Below are positions 1-11,030 of a DNA stretch of 26,759 nucleotides, in pieces. This stretch comes from Ichthyophonus hoferi (taxonomy: Eukaryota; Opisthokonta; Ichthyosporea; Ichthyophonida; Ichthyophonidae). Under the pieces are notes generated by a model, which saw only the letters and a list, made by a program, of their open reading frames with translations, had not been told where the DNA came from and made no database searches. Positions within the stretch are counted from its first letter, which is position 1; every line of letters begins with the position of its first letter. The position numbers and the translations under genes were made by a program. The stretch is from positions 13,044 to 39,802 of the forward strand of contig NAOQ01000597.1 of assembly GCA_002751075.1 (NCBI GenBank), in the 5' to 3' direction.

Positions 1-916
1 CTCCATCTGTAAGCCATAGTGTAGTATTCCTACCCAAAAAATAATTGCGCACAAGGAGACATTTTGTCCCTTATTGACTGGAACGTTTATCTAGTTCTGC
101 CAGACTTCTTTTATCAATTGACAAATTACGGGGATTGAAACGTGAACGTTTTCCTCAGAGTTTCTCCTGTATTCCCTTATGTGAGAGAGAATTGTCTTCC
201 CTATAAACCGAGTTAATTTTCTCCAGGATTGAACTATTATCGTTTGTTTTGTTTTCCTTCCTTCCTTTGCAAACACCAACCGAAATATTAACGGTGAGTT
301 TGACAATCCTTTCTGCTTTTTCATTTTGTAAATACTCACTTGGTTTATGTTTGTTATTATCGAGATCTCTGAAATGGTCTTATCTAAATTTAAAAGCCTG
401 AGGATGTTTTCAAACCTTTCTCTTGGGTTTGTAGTTTTTTGCTTGGCCATGTTTATTTTAATTTGTTTTTTCGTTTTTACAAAATATAATTCTAATTTTT
501 CAACATATTTCCAAAATATCTTGAATTTGTTTTTCCATTGGCGCTCTTTTATGTCACCAATCAACAATCATCATTCTCGTGCGGAGGATAGATAATGATA
601 AAGATACAACTCTAAATCAATCCAATTATAAAAATTGCCTTAATGGCCCTTGATCTCTATACTAACCTAATCTGTGGTAACATCTAATCATATTAAGCCT
701 TTGTTGACGTACGGTTACATTCCCTTCGATTATAACATAAATTGGTAAATGAATACAGTAATGTCATATACTATATTCAAGAATTAAGACTATTTATTTT
801 TGTCTCTTATTGAATCTTACTGTGTATTTCTAGCCATTTAGCGACACAATATAACCCATTCAAGTAATCGTAAGCCCTTAAATTTGGTTGTCAACTTGAA
901 ATCAATTATCAATCTT
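1..916. other. intergenic stretch, no supported gene
   Basis: AT-rich sequence downstream of the minus-strand RPN2 gene. A 158-codon open frame on the minus strand (91-567) and a shorter plus-strand frame overlap each other. Neither shows a recognisable domain or splice structure, so no gene is called. Confidence 0.5.
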
Positions 917-922
917 ATTTAT
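917..922 (-). terminator. polyadenylation signal of RPN2
   Basis: AATAAA reads on the minus strand about 70 bases after the RPN2 stop codon, a usual distance for an animal cleavage signal. It overlaps a second AATAA unit. Confidence 0.55.
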
Positions 923-992
923 TATCACAACACAAACATGCTAGCACCATCCTATATAGGATTCAACTTATGTCTAGAGCATAACCTGTACA

Positions 993-3900
993 CTAATACA
1001 GTTTGTGGTGTCTAAGGAGATAGTTTCCGGACAGGAAGGCAACAAGGGCTACAGGTACCAGATAATAGAGAGTGACAAACATGCTGTCTCCAAACCAAAA
1101 CTGAGTGAATATTTTCAATACCGCTAAGGTACTGAGATGGAACACCGCTCCACTCAGGGTAGGGGTGTAGGCATTGAGGTTAACACCCATGTAGATCCAC
1201 TATGTATGTATGTAGGTAGGTAGGTGTGTAGGTATGTATGTGTATGCAGTGTTAGGGATTTGCTAACCTAAATGGTGCACAATAAATATGATCTTGTATA
1301 TGTTGAGTATACATACCATTATATATATGTAAAGGTTTATAATGTCCATGCAATATCGATATAGACACTCCCCGTCTCTACATAAGGTGGGTGTATAACG
1401 TACATAGCAAGATACTTCGTAAAATAAAAACTTTAACAAACATAACTATGCATAACATACACTATTATATGTGGACAAACGCGAAAAAAAGAAAAATAAA
1501 TAAATAAAAAAGAACTGTAGGATATGTTCGTTAATACTCATTGGGTATAACTATGGAAAGAGAGTATTGATATAGGCGATATAGGAGGTAGGGTAGTAGT
1601 ATAATGTATACCATTGCAATAAGGAGGACTAAGGGAGAGGCACAGAGGGCAGTGAAGACCATAGCGTTGAAAGCGTTAGCCTGCACAGGAGGGGAAGGGA
1701 AGGTATAGGCTAGGCTCTTCTGCATAGGGGAGACATCCTCTGTATGTATATAATGGTAGGATAGTATGCACAAGTGTCGTTGAGCAAGGAGGGGGAAGGT
1801 GATAGGAGTGAAGGTAAGTAGATAAACTAGTGTTACTCCTGACTTATTGTTAAAGACAAGAGGAGAAGGAATGCATAGATTGAATGTAATATACAATATA
1901 TCTATATATATATGAAATAGGTATATTATTATGGTCTGTCCTAACATAGACATAAGATACATTACTAACTCCCATTAAATGTGAATTTAGTTGTATTTAT
2001 ACTATAATAACACACATGTATACACACTATGGTTAGTCATACATACCTTACAATACAAAAAATTAGAAAGCGCGTTTGGTAATTAATAATAATATTCAAC
2101 ATTTGTTTTGGGTCAGGTAAGATTCTGCTATTTTTCCCTTGTACGTATTTCAAGGCCCAATGATATGTCAGACATATCATGTCATCTATCCTCTTAGCTC
2201 AACCCATCTTATATAAATACAGAAGTGTTGTCAAATGTAGTGAATCAACACTAACTTATCTTAAATAAAGTGCCGCACGGCTGAACTATCTAACTACCTA
2301 AGGTACACATATGATTAAGGGAAGATCTGCCTGACCCAAACCTTGAGAGGTACCATATTATATAATACACATACTTTAATTAAGCACAAAATAACACGCA
2401 CACGTGTACTAATAGAGTGGAGAACCTAATTTTTAATACATTATAATAGTTAACCAAACAAAACAAAGATTACTTAGGCTATATATCTCTTGCTATAGTA
2501 TTGAAAACTGTTCAATACAACAATTTTTTAAATGTATGAGTATAGACAAAAGAGGATGGGAGTAGTAATACATACGCGAATCGTATGTTATACCAGTGGC
2601 AAGATTCACAAGACCAACTTTCCAGGCTACAGGGGCTGCCACTGAGGGACCAGCTCCTAAAATATCCATACTATAGAAGGAGAAGAATAAGAATATGTAC
2701 CTATAGTGTACATAGATAACAGATGGCATTAAATGGTAATACAATTACATGAATATATACACACATAGTAATACTATGGGATAGTTTCACACCTTAATAG
2801 AGGTGCATGTACCTAATGTAGCAGTAAAGGTATATATATAATAACCATAATTATAATAGGTATACATTACATACCCACCCATATAGAATAAAAAAATAAA
2901 TATTGCAATTCAATAGTAAAGAAAAACAATACTATAATATGCACATAAGTACAATATTGCAGGGGTATACAGACCTTTAATGTACAGGGCATTTACAAGC
3001 TAAATATACTATGTAATATACATAGACACAGACTGAAGCCATCATTATTATCCCTAACCTACCTATACATGCCCGCGGGGAGAGTCTTTATAATCTTATT
3101 GTTAGACAAATCCTGAGGGACCCACCAATGACCCAGTCAACGACTTTCATTATAAATTATAGCAATATTTTAACTATATAGGAAGGGGAATAAACAAAGG
3201 AATATACTGTATGTATATCAGTTAATCAATTTTAGCTGTGTATAAAAATACAATCCCAAAAAAAGGAGAGACATTGATGATAAAAAACAGTTAATAATAC
3301 CGATCAACGGGAAAAAACTCAAATATTACATATATATATTATAATGTAAGCATCAACCATTATAGCAAGATAAAACAAAGCAATTCAAAAAGTATTACTA
3401 TATTGTAAAGGTATGCTATACATGTATATAGGTACTACATTGAAAAGCCCATAGCATGATAGCAAGATAAATTCTTTTACAATATAATGTATGAGACAGT
3501 ATAATTATGGGTATTAAAAAGTATTGTGTGTTTGTATGTAGGCAGCATGCCGTAAACCAAAACCATTATAAAAACCTAAAACAAAACACCTACCAAGGTA
3601 GCCACACGGGCACCGCCCAAGACCTTAGTTGCGATAGTTTTAGACACACCATTATCGGTGTTTACAAAGCGTACCATAAGCTGTGGAATATCCTCACTAC
3701 TAGGAATGAATTTAAATTTGATACTCCCACCTTTTGTAACCTTCAAAGCATCGGGTAGACCTTTAGAGTCAACCCTGTATAGGTATAGGTAAATGCATAA
3801 GTAAGTGTAGGCGTAAGTGTATGTGCATGCGTATGTGCATATAGTTAAATTAATAGGCATTTATTAGCTGTTGAAAAACTAGAATATCATAATGAGAGAA

Positions 3901-4394
3901 AAGTAATGCTACTATGGGAGAGCAAATACATAAATCCTACAGGATTTTGACTTATAAGTAGGGATATTAAATACTGTAGAAGATAAACATCACCTATCAA
4001 CAAAAAGACAAGATGTACTAAAAATATAAATACATATAAAGGTATATGTGAGAATATATGTTCTTAATAACCGAAGCAATACCATATCCCACAACCTTCC
4101 AGAAAATACCCACTCTTTCCCTAAAATACTATGAAACCCTTACGCTATTGGTTTCTGATATGTTAAACCATCCTTTGACAAACTAACGGAGACGTCGGAA
4201 AATGAAACAACAGTTTTGGTTGACACAACATCCTCCTCTTGTGCAGAAGAGTAGGATACAAGGGCGGCAAGGGCAAGAATGAAAACTGTAGATAGATAGA
4301 TATATAGATAAAGAAAAAAAGAGAGGGAGAAAGAAAGATAGGTTATTGAAAATAAATAATAAAACAAACCCTTTTTACTTTTCTGTTCCTCCAT
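993..4394 (-). CDS. RPN2: ribophorin II, short Swp1-like form (oligosaccharyltransferase subunit), 7 exons
   Basis: Subunit of the ER-membrane oligosaccharyltransferase that transfers the lipid-linked glycan to asparagine. Exons, all minus: 4394-4370, 4285-4144, 3774-3594, 3112-3063, 2670-2576, 1739-1612, 1199-993. All junctions are GT...AG and phases agree, giving 275 residues. A signal peptide (FILALAALVSYSSAQ) is completed by exon 2. A beta-sandwich region follows (KVTKGGSIKFKF, MVRFVNTDNG, then VAAPVAWKVGLVNLATG, matching human ENPILWNVADVVIKF). Three C-terminal membrane segments follow: PPVQANAFNAMVF matches human PPTVVSNTFTAL, and FHLSTLAVLKIF and YYLVPVALVAFLSGNYLL match the human C-terminus. 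Human RPN2 has about 630 residues and yeast Swp1 about 286, so the large N-terminal part of animal RPN2 is absent. An upstream alternative start exon (ATG near 4749, with a GTATTT donor) cannot be excluded. Confidence 0.88.
1201..1246. repeat. GTAT/GTAG tetranucleotide repeat in the last RPN2 intron
   Basis: Imperfect run of GTAT and GTAG units directly beside the acceptor of the last RPN2 exon. On the gene strand it reads as CATA/CTAC, so it serves as the pyrimidine-containing tract before the AG. Confidence 0.7.
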
Positions 4395-5379
4395 GTTCAA
4401 TTATAGGCTATATAGTGTAAATATAGCCTGTAAGAACAACCAGGCTAACGCATATGGAACTATATTTATTCAGATTATACAAATGATCACGAAGTTAATA
4501 GCCTGTGTATAGTGTGTGAGTTACCTTCTTTAGATAATAAAGTAATATAAATTGGAGTAATGTTTGTTGACTAGACCAGTACAGAACACTGTCACAGCCG
4601 TGTATAATGAAATAAGCAGGTCATATAGAGCACATATTATATTCAACCTCTTCACTATATTCTCAAACCGATGCCAGTAAATGGTCAAATAAAATAACTA
4701 TATTGACTAAATAATAAACCGTTAGCATATAAATACCTGACTTAGGATTCATAGTGAAAGATATAAAAGTGCCCAGGGAAAAGGACCTCACTATTCTAAC
4801 CTAAATATAAAACACAATGTTTTATTTTTACTCTTCGTTCCTTCTATGTTACATGCGATTCAGAATTATTTCGTTTCAACCCCAGCCCAATCGCCTCTAG
4901 TCATTTCCTACTATACAATTACGTGATATTTGACGTTAAAAACATTTAAAATATATTTATTATAGGTTGTCATGTTTTAAAAGAGTATCTATGTATTTGG
5001 TGGATTTTAATTGAAAGATTAAATATCTTTGTTTCAAGCCAATTTGTGACCTGGCTCAGATCGATCAAACTGATGCCTTTACTATTGGTGAAGTATCATC
5101 AAATGGTAGCTAGGCAATCAAGTGGAATGTCAACTTAAGGAGTGAGGTGTAATTGGAGAAAAATAATTATGATATTATTAAATAATGACTATTAATTGGA
5201 TAATAATAATGAGTAATTCTACAATAACAGCATTAGTCTCTTTAGATCATATATTATAATTTTAATGAATAAGCATTAAAAAAACAAGCCAATACAAAAA
5301 AGCAATAAACCTATTTAAAACACACGGGCCGGTCCACTATTTCTGTTTGGGTAAATTATTTTTTGGTTGTGCATCTAAA

Positions 5380-5387
5380 TGACGTCA
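5380..5387. promoter_or_regulatory. perfect CRE/ATF site TGACGTCA
   Basis: The octamer TGACGTCA is the full consensus for CREB/ATF bZIP factors. It lies in the spacer between two divergent genes, about 350 bases before the plus-strand start and 990 before the RPN2 start. ATF6-type control of ER genes is known, but assigning this site to RPN2 is an inference. Confidence 0.35.
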
Positions 5388-5431
5388 GGAGCACACCGCT
5401 ATAGGCTAGATCGCATAACATCGATTAAATG

Positions 5432-5520
5432 ACTAAATAAATAAATAAATAAATAAATAATAAATAAATAAATAAATAAATATTGACATAAATAAATAAA
5501 TAAATATGTAATTAAACAAA
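5432..5520. repeat. AAAT tetranucleotide microsatellite
   Basis: Nearly uninterrupted AAAT/TAAA units with one short break (ATTGAC) near 5482. A looser stretch of ACAA and AAAT units continues to about 5560. Confidence 0.9.
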
Positions 5521-5729
5521 CAAATAAATGGACAAACAAATAAACAAGTAAATATAAATATATACACATATATACATATATAAAACACCAAGTATAATAT
5601 AGTAGCGTTCCCTCTCTATAGTTATTATGCAGTCGTAGAAGAGTATTGTAACTATACTACAGTATTGAATAATTTAAAGAGAGAGCAACGGACACATAAG
5701 CCAACTACTTGTATAATATTCCATGAAAA

Positions 5730-8700
5730 ATGATTTTCACCATATCGAATAAGTTATCTGAGAGGGTAGGACCGAGGTTATATACACTACAAGGTATACC
5801 ACTTGCAGTAACCCTGGGGATTAGAAAGTATGCTGCAGTGGCAGAACAAACTGTAGCAGCAATCACACCTAAAGAGAATGATTGGTTTACTATTGTAGAG
5901 GATGTTAATAAAATAAATAATGCACCGGTAGGTTTAGTGTAAGGAGGGGAAGGGAGGGGAGTGATGAGGTGATAGTGGAATTAAATATGTTTATCATATA
6001 TAAGTGCTAATTATTAATGTTGCTTTGAGTGAATGAATATATTTTTGTATATATAAAATTACCCAAATATAGAGATGGTTTAATAGAAGAAAATATCAAT
6101 AACCAAAGTAGGAATTTTATTGTTAAAAGTGGAAGAAATAGAGAGAAGGAGAATATAGACAGATTCATTTGAACAAGAAGCACAAAAAAAGATGATAGAA
6201 AATAAATAAATAAATAGAGAGAGACAGAGATAGAGAGGGATAATAGTATTAACAAATATAAAAAATAAAATCCATTGAGGGATTTAATAAGGATTGTTAT
6301 TGTTGGCTAGAATACAGTAAATATATACGTGATGATTACTACCTATATTTATGTAGACCTTTTACCACTATATTTATTATAATATTATACAGTAATATGT
6401 ACATATTGTCAGTGATATAATTGTGTATTTATATATCTACTATAATAGTGTTATATATTTACTATAACAATCCTATTGTTTTTACTATAATAATAACAAT
6501 ATCGTTACCCTACAGAAAAAAGAGGAACCTCCCTTTCAGAGGCCAGACTACGCCTTCGTGCCATTGGCTAATAATACGTAAGCATGCATGTATATCTGTT
6601 ATAATCCCTTAGTCTATAGTCTAAATACATTATATATATATGTGTTTATTTTTGATTATGCTTGCACTATATAAACCATACAATTGCGTTTACATACACA
6701 GGTATGTATACTGCTATTACTAATAAACACGTTGCAATTATATTGTCTCGCATTCTAAACTTATTATCACACATTTTTATCATATTGTAACGCATTTTGG
6801 ACTCATTGTCTCTTATAAACGTATATAAACACACACCCATTTGAAATATATTATTACACATTGGAAATATATTTTAAAGCATTCTAACCATACTGTTGCG
6901 CATACCAAACACACCGTCCCGCATTAGCTTATATAGATGCCAACTTATTTTAAATATATTATTACATATTCTAATCATATTGTCACCCATATTCATCACA
7001 CTATCCTTTATGAACCCATCGATTACCTTTCCTTTCTGATACTCCTAAAGTGGTTATTTGTTTTGGCACCCTGAAAATGCCCTATTAGCCAATAGTACAG
7101 ATGGTGTGACGGTGTGGAGAATGCCTAATATAGAAGAGGAACTAAGAACACTATCGGAAGAGACCAAGACTGTGAGTGCGAGACGGTTTGGATGTATGTT
7201 GGTGCAGTGCGATATAGAGTATATATACATATATATGTATACATATGTTTCTATATTAGTAATATAAATATATATAGTTTAGTCTTATATATGTGTATAG
7301 TATGCAGAGTATGCATAGTATATATAACCTAAGTAAATAGAATTAGAGATAACAAGACAGGAAAATACAATCTCAATTGCATATATGTAGAAAACCTAAA
7401 GTATAAGTAGAGTTTTTTTCTTTTTACCTGCATGTTTGCACCTATATATACTATTATACTATCATACTGCTATACTATCGCATAAACATAGTATCATCTT
7501 AAAATACCACCATAATAATATACATTAGATTATATTCTCACCAATCATATTATATTATATTATATTATATTTAAACACAAAGATTTCACAAATGAACAGC
7601 ATTACGGCTATATATCTTATATTTACGCATCTTAAGTGAACCTTTAGGAAATACATTACATAACAGATATGCACTGATCAAAAATCAATAATATCCACTA
7701 ATCAAGGATACTAACTAAGGTTATTGGTCCAGTTTATTCGCGAGGTGAGAATGAATGACCCAGATAACTTTACTCTTAATATATTAGGTATGTAATTGTG
7801 AGTAAAGAGTGTGTTTTCAGATAGTAGTATGTATGTGGATGATGACATATTGTATTATAGTATACTATCTTGTGACATTTTATATTATAACCTATTGTAT
7901 AAGAGCATGTTATATCACAAAATACTGTATCAGAGCATACTATACCATGGCATACAATATCATAACGTATTATATTATAACATACTATATAATAACATTC
8001 TAAATCATAACACATTGTATCATAGTATACTATATAATACCCTACTAGATCATAACACATTGTATTATAACATACTACATGACAAACTATGTCATACCAT
8101 ACTATATCATTCTATTCATAACAAAATCTTTCACAATATGCCATAATATATAATATATCACATAATGTAGTAGCATATCATACCATATCATAACCTAACA
8201 AAACATAACACGGCATAAAATCGCATTGCATATCATGGTAATATAATGAGATATATAGACAGTTCTATAAATAATTAACGATTTCAATCGATATGTCTAT
8301 TGGCCAGAAACAATAAAAATTATCATAATAAAAATTAATTACGTAAAGCCTTGTTTATTGGAGAACACCAATGATATAATTAACATAATATATAACCTTA
8401 GCCCAGAAATTTAAAGTATCTTCAGACACAGTTGCTCGTATTGCTCGTCTACCAAAATTCCAAGTGGTACGACTGGTTGTAATGTGTAGTGGGTGTTGTC
8501 TATTGGTTAAATATAGGGGGATATGATTTGATATTGTATTATTAATATAATATACTATACTGAACTATACTATATTGTAGGGTACTATGGTGTACTATAA
8601 TACACTATACTATTCTCTACTTACTTTACTTTACTATACTTTATTATGCCATCCTATACTACCCGATACTTGACTCTACTATACTATACTGTACTATGCT

Positions 8701-9279
8701 ATACTACACTATATTATATTATACTATATTATCCTATAGTACAGAATACAATACCATAAGATAATAACATATAACCAAACCTACTATATATTTGTTTTCT
8801 CCCTCTATCTCTCTCTTCTTCCTTATTTCCCTTACTCTATTTCTATATAGGATATTCAACGTATGAAGCATATGAGACGAGAAGCGGAGCCCCACTCCAA
8901 AAGAGGTAGTAGATTCAGGAGAAAGAGAGGTAAATACCAATGCACATCTCCTATACTTTCCTTTTACTTACACGGTGGCTCTTACTATATAGGCCTTTAT
9001 CCTATCTCTCTCCCTCTAATACATATCTAATTAGGGTTTGTTTCCGTTAATTTAGGTTGGTGCACTTAAATCTCTAATGCATTTTCAATTCTGGTCTAAA
9101 ATTTTATGTTAGATTGTGGCACTACATTAATAATCATCAGTACTATCGTCATACATTATAAACTATACCCATATACATTAACTTATCTATCTATCCTTAC
9201 AGCTGTACCTGTAAGACCCATAGAGGAGAGAATGGAAATGCTTAATGATATTATGGCGAAAAAAGGACTTAAATATTAG
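5730..9279 (+). CDS. unrecognised small basic protein, possibly mitochondrial, 6 exons
   Basis: Exons: 5730-5927, 6516-6577, 7051-7171, 8407-8466 (or 8463), 8851-8929, 9203-9279. All have GT donors and AG acceptors and keep one frame, giving about 198 residues. Residues 1-40 (MIFTISNKLSERVGPRLYTL...) are rich in basic, hydroxyl and hydrophobic residues with one acidic one, like a mitochondrial presequence. The middle has a tryptophan-rich part (YLFWHPENALLANSTDG, VWRMPN). Residues 128-147 (KFKVSSDTVARIARLPKF) resemble the helix-turn-helix of neugrin and fungal mL58/MRP-L20 proteins (FDVSTDVIRRVLKSKF in neugrin). A strongly basic stretch (SKRGSRFRRKR) and the end MAKKGLKY follow. A mitochondrial ribosome or RNA-linked role is an inference; the gene model is firmer than the family call. 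Confidence 0.65.
6742..7014. repeat. 21-bp minisatellite, about 13 diverged units, in intron 2
   Basis: Reading from 6742 the sequence falls into about 13 blocks of 21 bases with a shared core like ATTGTCNCGCATTYTAAAC (units at 6742, 6763, 6784, 6805, then from 6826 on with a small phase shift). On the minus strand the period gives a spurious heptapeptide pattern (KMRYNMI, KMCDNKF). Confidence 0.7.
7851..8075. repeat. 15-bp minisatellite, 15 gap-free units, in intron 3
   Basis: Fifteen consecutive 15-base blocks with no length change. Examples are TATATTATAACATAC at 7971 and TGTATTATAACATAC at 8061; the consensus is close to TRTATYATARCATAC. Weaker units run on to about 8150. Because 15 is a multiple of three, both strands show long open frames of pentapeptide repeats (LYYNI on plus). 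These are by-products of the repeat and not genes. Confidence 0.85.
8540..8740. repeat. degenerate ACTAT pentanucleotide repeat in intron 4
   Basis: Long run of ACTAT/CTATA-like units with many substitutions, ending shortly before the pyrimidine-rich tract of the acceptor at 8850. A similar but thinner tract lies downstream of the gene near 9360-9480. Confidence 0.65.
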
Positions 9280-9527
9280 CATATTGTTACATTATTTTAC
9301 TATTATACCATTTTTCGACACTATATATCTATATGAAATTTATTTCCATTGAAGCCATACTGTAATATTATACTACACTATTTTACTTTTACTCAATACT
9401 ACATATCTATCTACCTGTGTGCAATTTATTACAATGATATCATACTATAGTATACTATATTGTAATATACTATATTGTGGTATTATATTAGATTGCGTAT
9501 TTTTCATTGAATTATATGTGAATACCA

Positions 9528-9533
9528 AATAAA
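9528..9533 (+). terminator. candidate polyadenylation signal for the 5730-9279 gene
   Basis: AATAAA lies about 250 bases after the stop codon at 9279. It is the first canonical hexamer seen downstream on the gene strand, but in this AT-rich sequence a chance match is possible. Confidence 0.35.
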
Positions 9534-10219
9534 TATACTGGTTATCTTTTAAATGAAACAAATGTTTAATAATTTTTTACATGATTGCTACACAGATGAA
9601 TAAAATGGCTCGATTGAAGCCCAAATAATAATTAGATCAATAATGAGCTCAAAATTAGTTTTGCTACATAATGATTTAATTACATAATTATCACTCAATC
9701 TATTGATTTGAAATGTCAACACATAATATACAAGTAGTTACACCAATAAAATAGATGGACAAAGAGACATCCTAGGAAAGAGACAAGTACAAATTAAAAT
9801 AGCCTCCGAACAAAAACTACGTAAATAGTAATTTGAATCAAGAATAATAAGAAAAACTTGTAAATTCTAAATTATAAATTATATACATGTCAATGTACCA
9901 ATTAGAAGAATATATATAGACTAACATAGTAATCTATATAATCATTATGAAACAGATTGTACAAATTACAAATATACCCACATAAATAAGTTATAAATTC
10001 ATAATAATAAAAGCACTGGCGTGTATGTGTGGAAGCTTTATTATTGTATCCTGGGGTTTTATTCTCTCGGGAAATTACCATTAGATAAGTTTGCTGCTTC
10101 TTAAATATTACCACTAAGTTTTACACTGAGCACAAGCCCCAGGGCGAAAAATACACCAATTATGCCAATACTTTATTTATTTCAATAATTTAACTGAACA
10201 ACTAGTATTCAGTACATAC
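9534..10219. other. intergenic stretch, nothing supported
   Basis: AT-rich DNA. The only open frame (9902-10114, minus) is short and of low complexity. No domain, RNA gene or mobile element was recognised. Confidence 0.5.
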
Positions 10220-10616
10220 CTTGACTAGCACAAGGGTATACCACGCCACGGTGATATACTGTATCCACTGAGGTGTTGACTCCTGTAGTGTTGGATTTGT
10301 ACCCTGGCAACCCCAACAAGACAACTAGGGCACTGTTGGGCTGTAGTGCCAGTGGATCCTGTCACCTGTAGCTCTCATACAAGTTGATGCATGTTGTGGG
10401 CACTATGCAGGCATTGGGGTAACCACGTTCATCAATGCAAAACGAAATAAAGTAAAGTAATCAAATACAGAACAATATAAAAATTTGCCCTGGCAGGTTC
10501 CGTTGACAGCCAGGAAACTCCATGGGCAACAATTTCAGACATACCTACTTAAGGTAGGTATTGCGGCAAAGGATATTGCCACCACAGACATCAGCCAAAT
10601 TGTCGAAACACTCATC
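10220..10616 (-). pseudogene. decayed calcium-binding EGF repeat gene fragment, two exons
   Basis: Fragment of an extracellular protein of the fibrillin/cbEGF type. One exon begins at 10616 after a good acceptor (CCATAG) with DECFDNLADVCGGNILCRNT, the first half of a cbEGF domain. At that point it is interrupted near 10543-10563 by a palindromic insertion. The second piece (10439-10365) reads CIDERGYPNACIVPTTCINL then YESYR and a TGA. Compared with a normal cbEGF, its first core cysteine is arginine (CGT for TGT) and the final cysteine is the TGA. It runs on into the linker LPGYKSNTTGVN, typical of these domains, and ends at a preserved donor (AAG|GTATGT at 10219). Lost cysteines, a stop and shifted frames indicate a pseudogene; kept splice sites suggest duplication rather than retrotransposition. 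No intact copy is visible here. Confidence 0.72.
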
Positions 10617-10900
10617 CTATGGAGATAAGATCAGACATTCCTGGTGGTACTAGTCAATAAAACTATTTATGATTGGTTCCATTTTGAGTGTTGCTACACT
10701 ACCTCATTGTTTTAACTGGTCTAACTCGTAGTGACGAATTAATTTACCAGATTGAAAACATGCAATTTGACAAACTCAATCACCTCAAAAAAAAAAGAAT
10801 GTAATTTTGCGTCATGCCTTCAAAGCCCAATAGTAAGCTTCAATCATATCAGCATCTTCATCTAATTACCCCCAGTTAAATCTTTTTTTAAGTATTGGGG

Positions 10901-10907
10901 TATATAA
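10901..10907 (+). promoter_or_regulatory. TATA box of the CAP gene
   Basis: TATATAA lies 130 bases before the CAP start codon. A likely initiator region (CTCAGCACTTTCAG) follows about 30 bases downstream, which would give a 5' leader of about 95 bases. Confidence 0.55.
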
Positions 10908-11030
10908 ACAAGAACAATTTTCAATCTCCTCAGCACTTTCAGTTTATTTAATGACAGTAACAATTCAGGACTTTAATTGAACCCCAACTGAATATTTTGA
11001 AAACTACAATACAAGCCAACGATTATCACA

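Larger units (their letters stand above)
4395..5729. other. divergent intergenic region between RPN2 and the next gene
   Basis: Head-to-head spacer that should hold the promoters of both flanking genes. It contains a CRE palindrome (5380-5387) and an AAAT microsatellite. Around 5020-5130 base composition rises toward GC and short open stretches appear (for example a 25-codon frame reading KPICDLAQIDQTDAFT), but I recognise nothing and see no splice borders. Confidence 0.5.

Noticed and set aside
91-567. 158-codon minus-strand frame, with a phrase (WKYVEKLELYF) faintly like a retrotransposon capsid region
   Set aside because: The likeness is limited to a few residues; no other element part or terminal repeat is visible nearby.
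6667-6861. Minus-strand frame with heptapeptide pattern
   Set aside because: By-product of the 21-bp minisatellite.
7776-8146. Open frames of 94-111 codons on both strands with pentapeptide repeats
   Set aside because: They are generated by the 15-bp minisatellite inside an intron and have no independent coding sign.
7851-8150. Repeats considered as a CRISPR-like array
   Set aside because: Units are directly adjacent without spacers and the sequence is nuclear eukaryotic.
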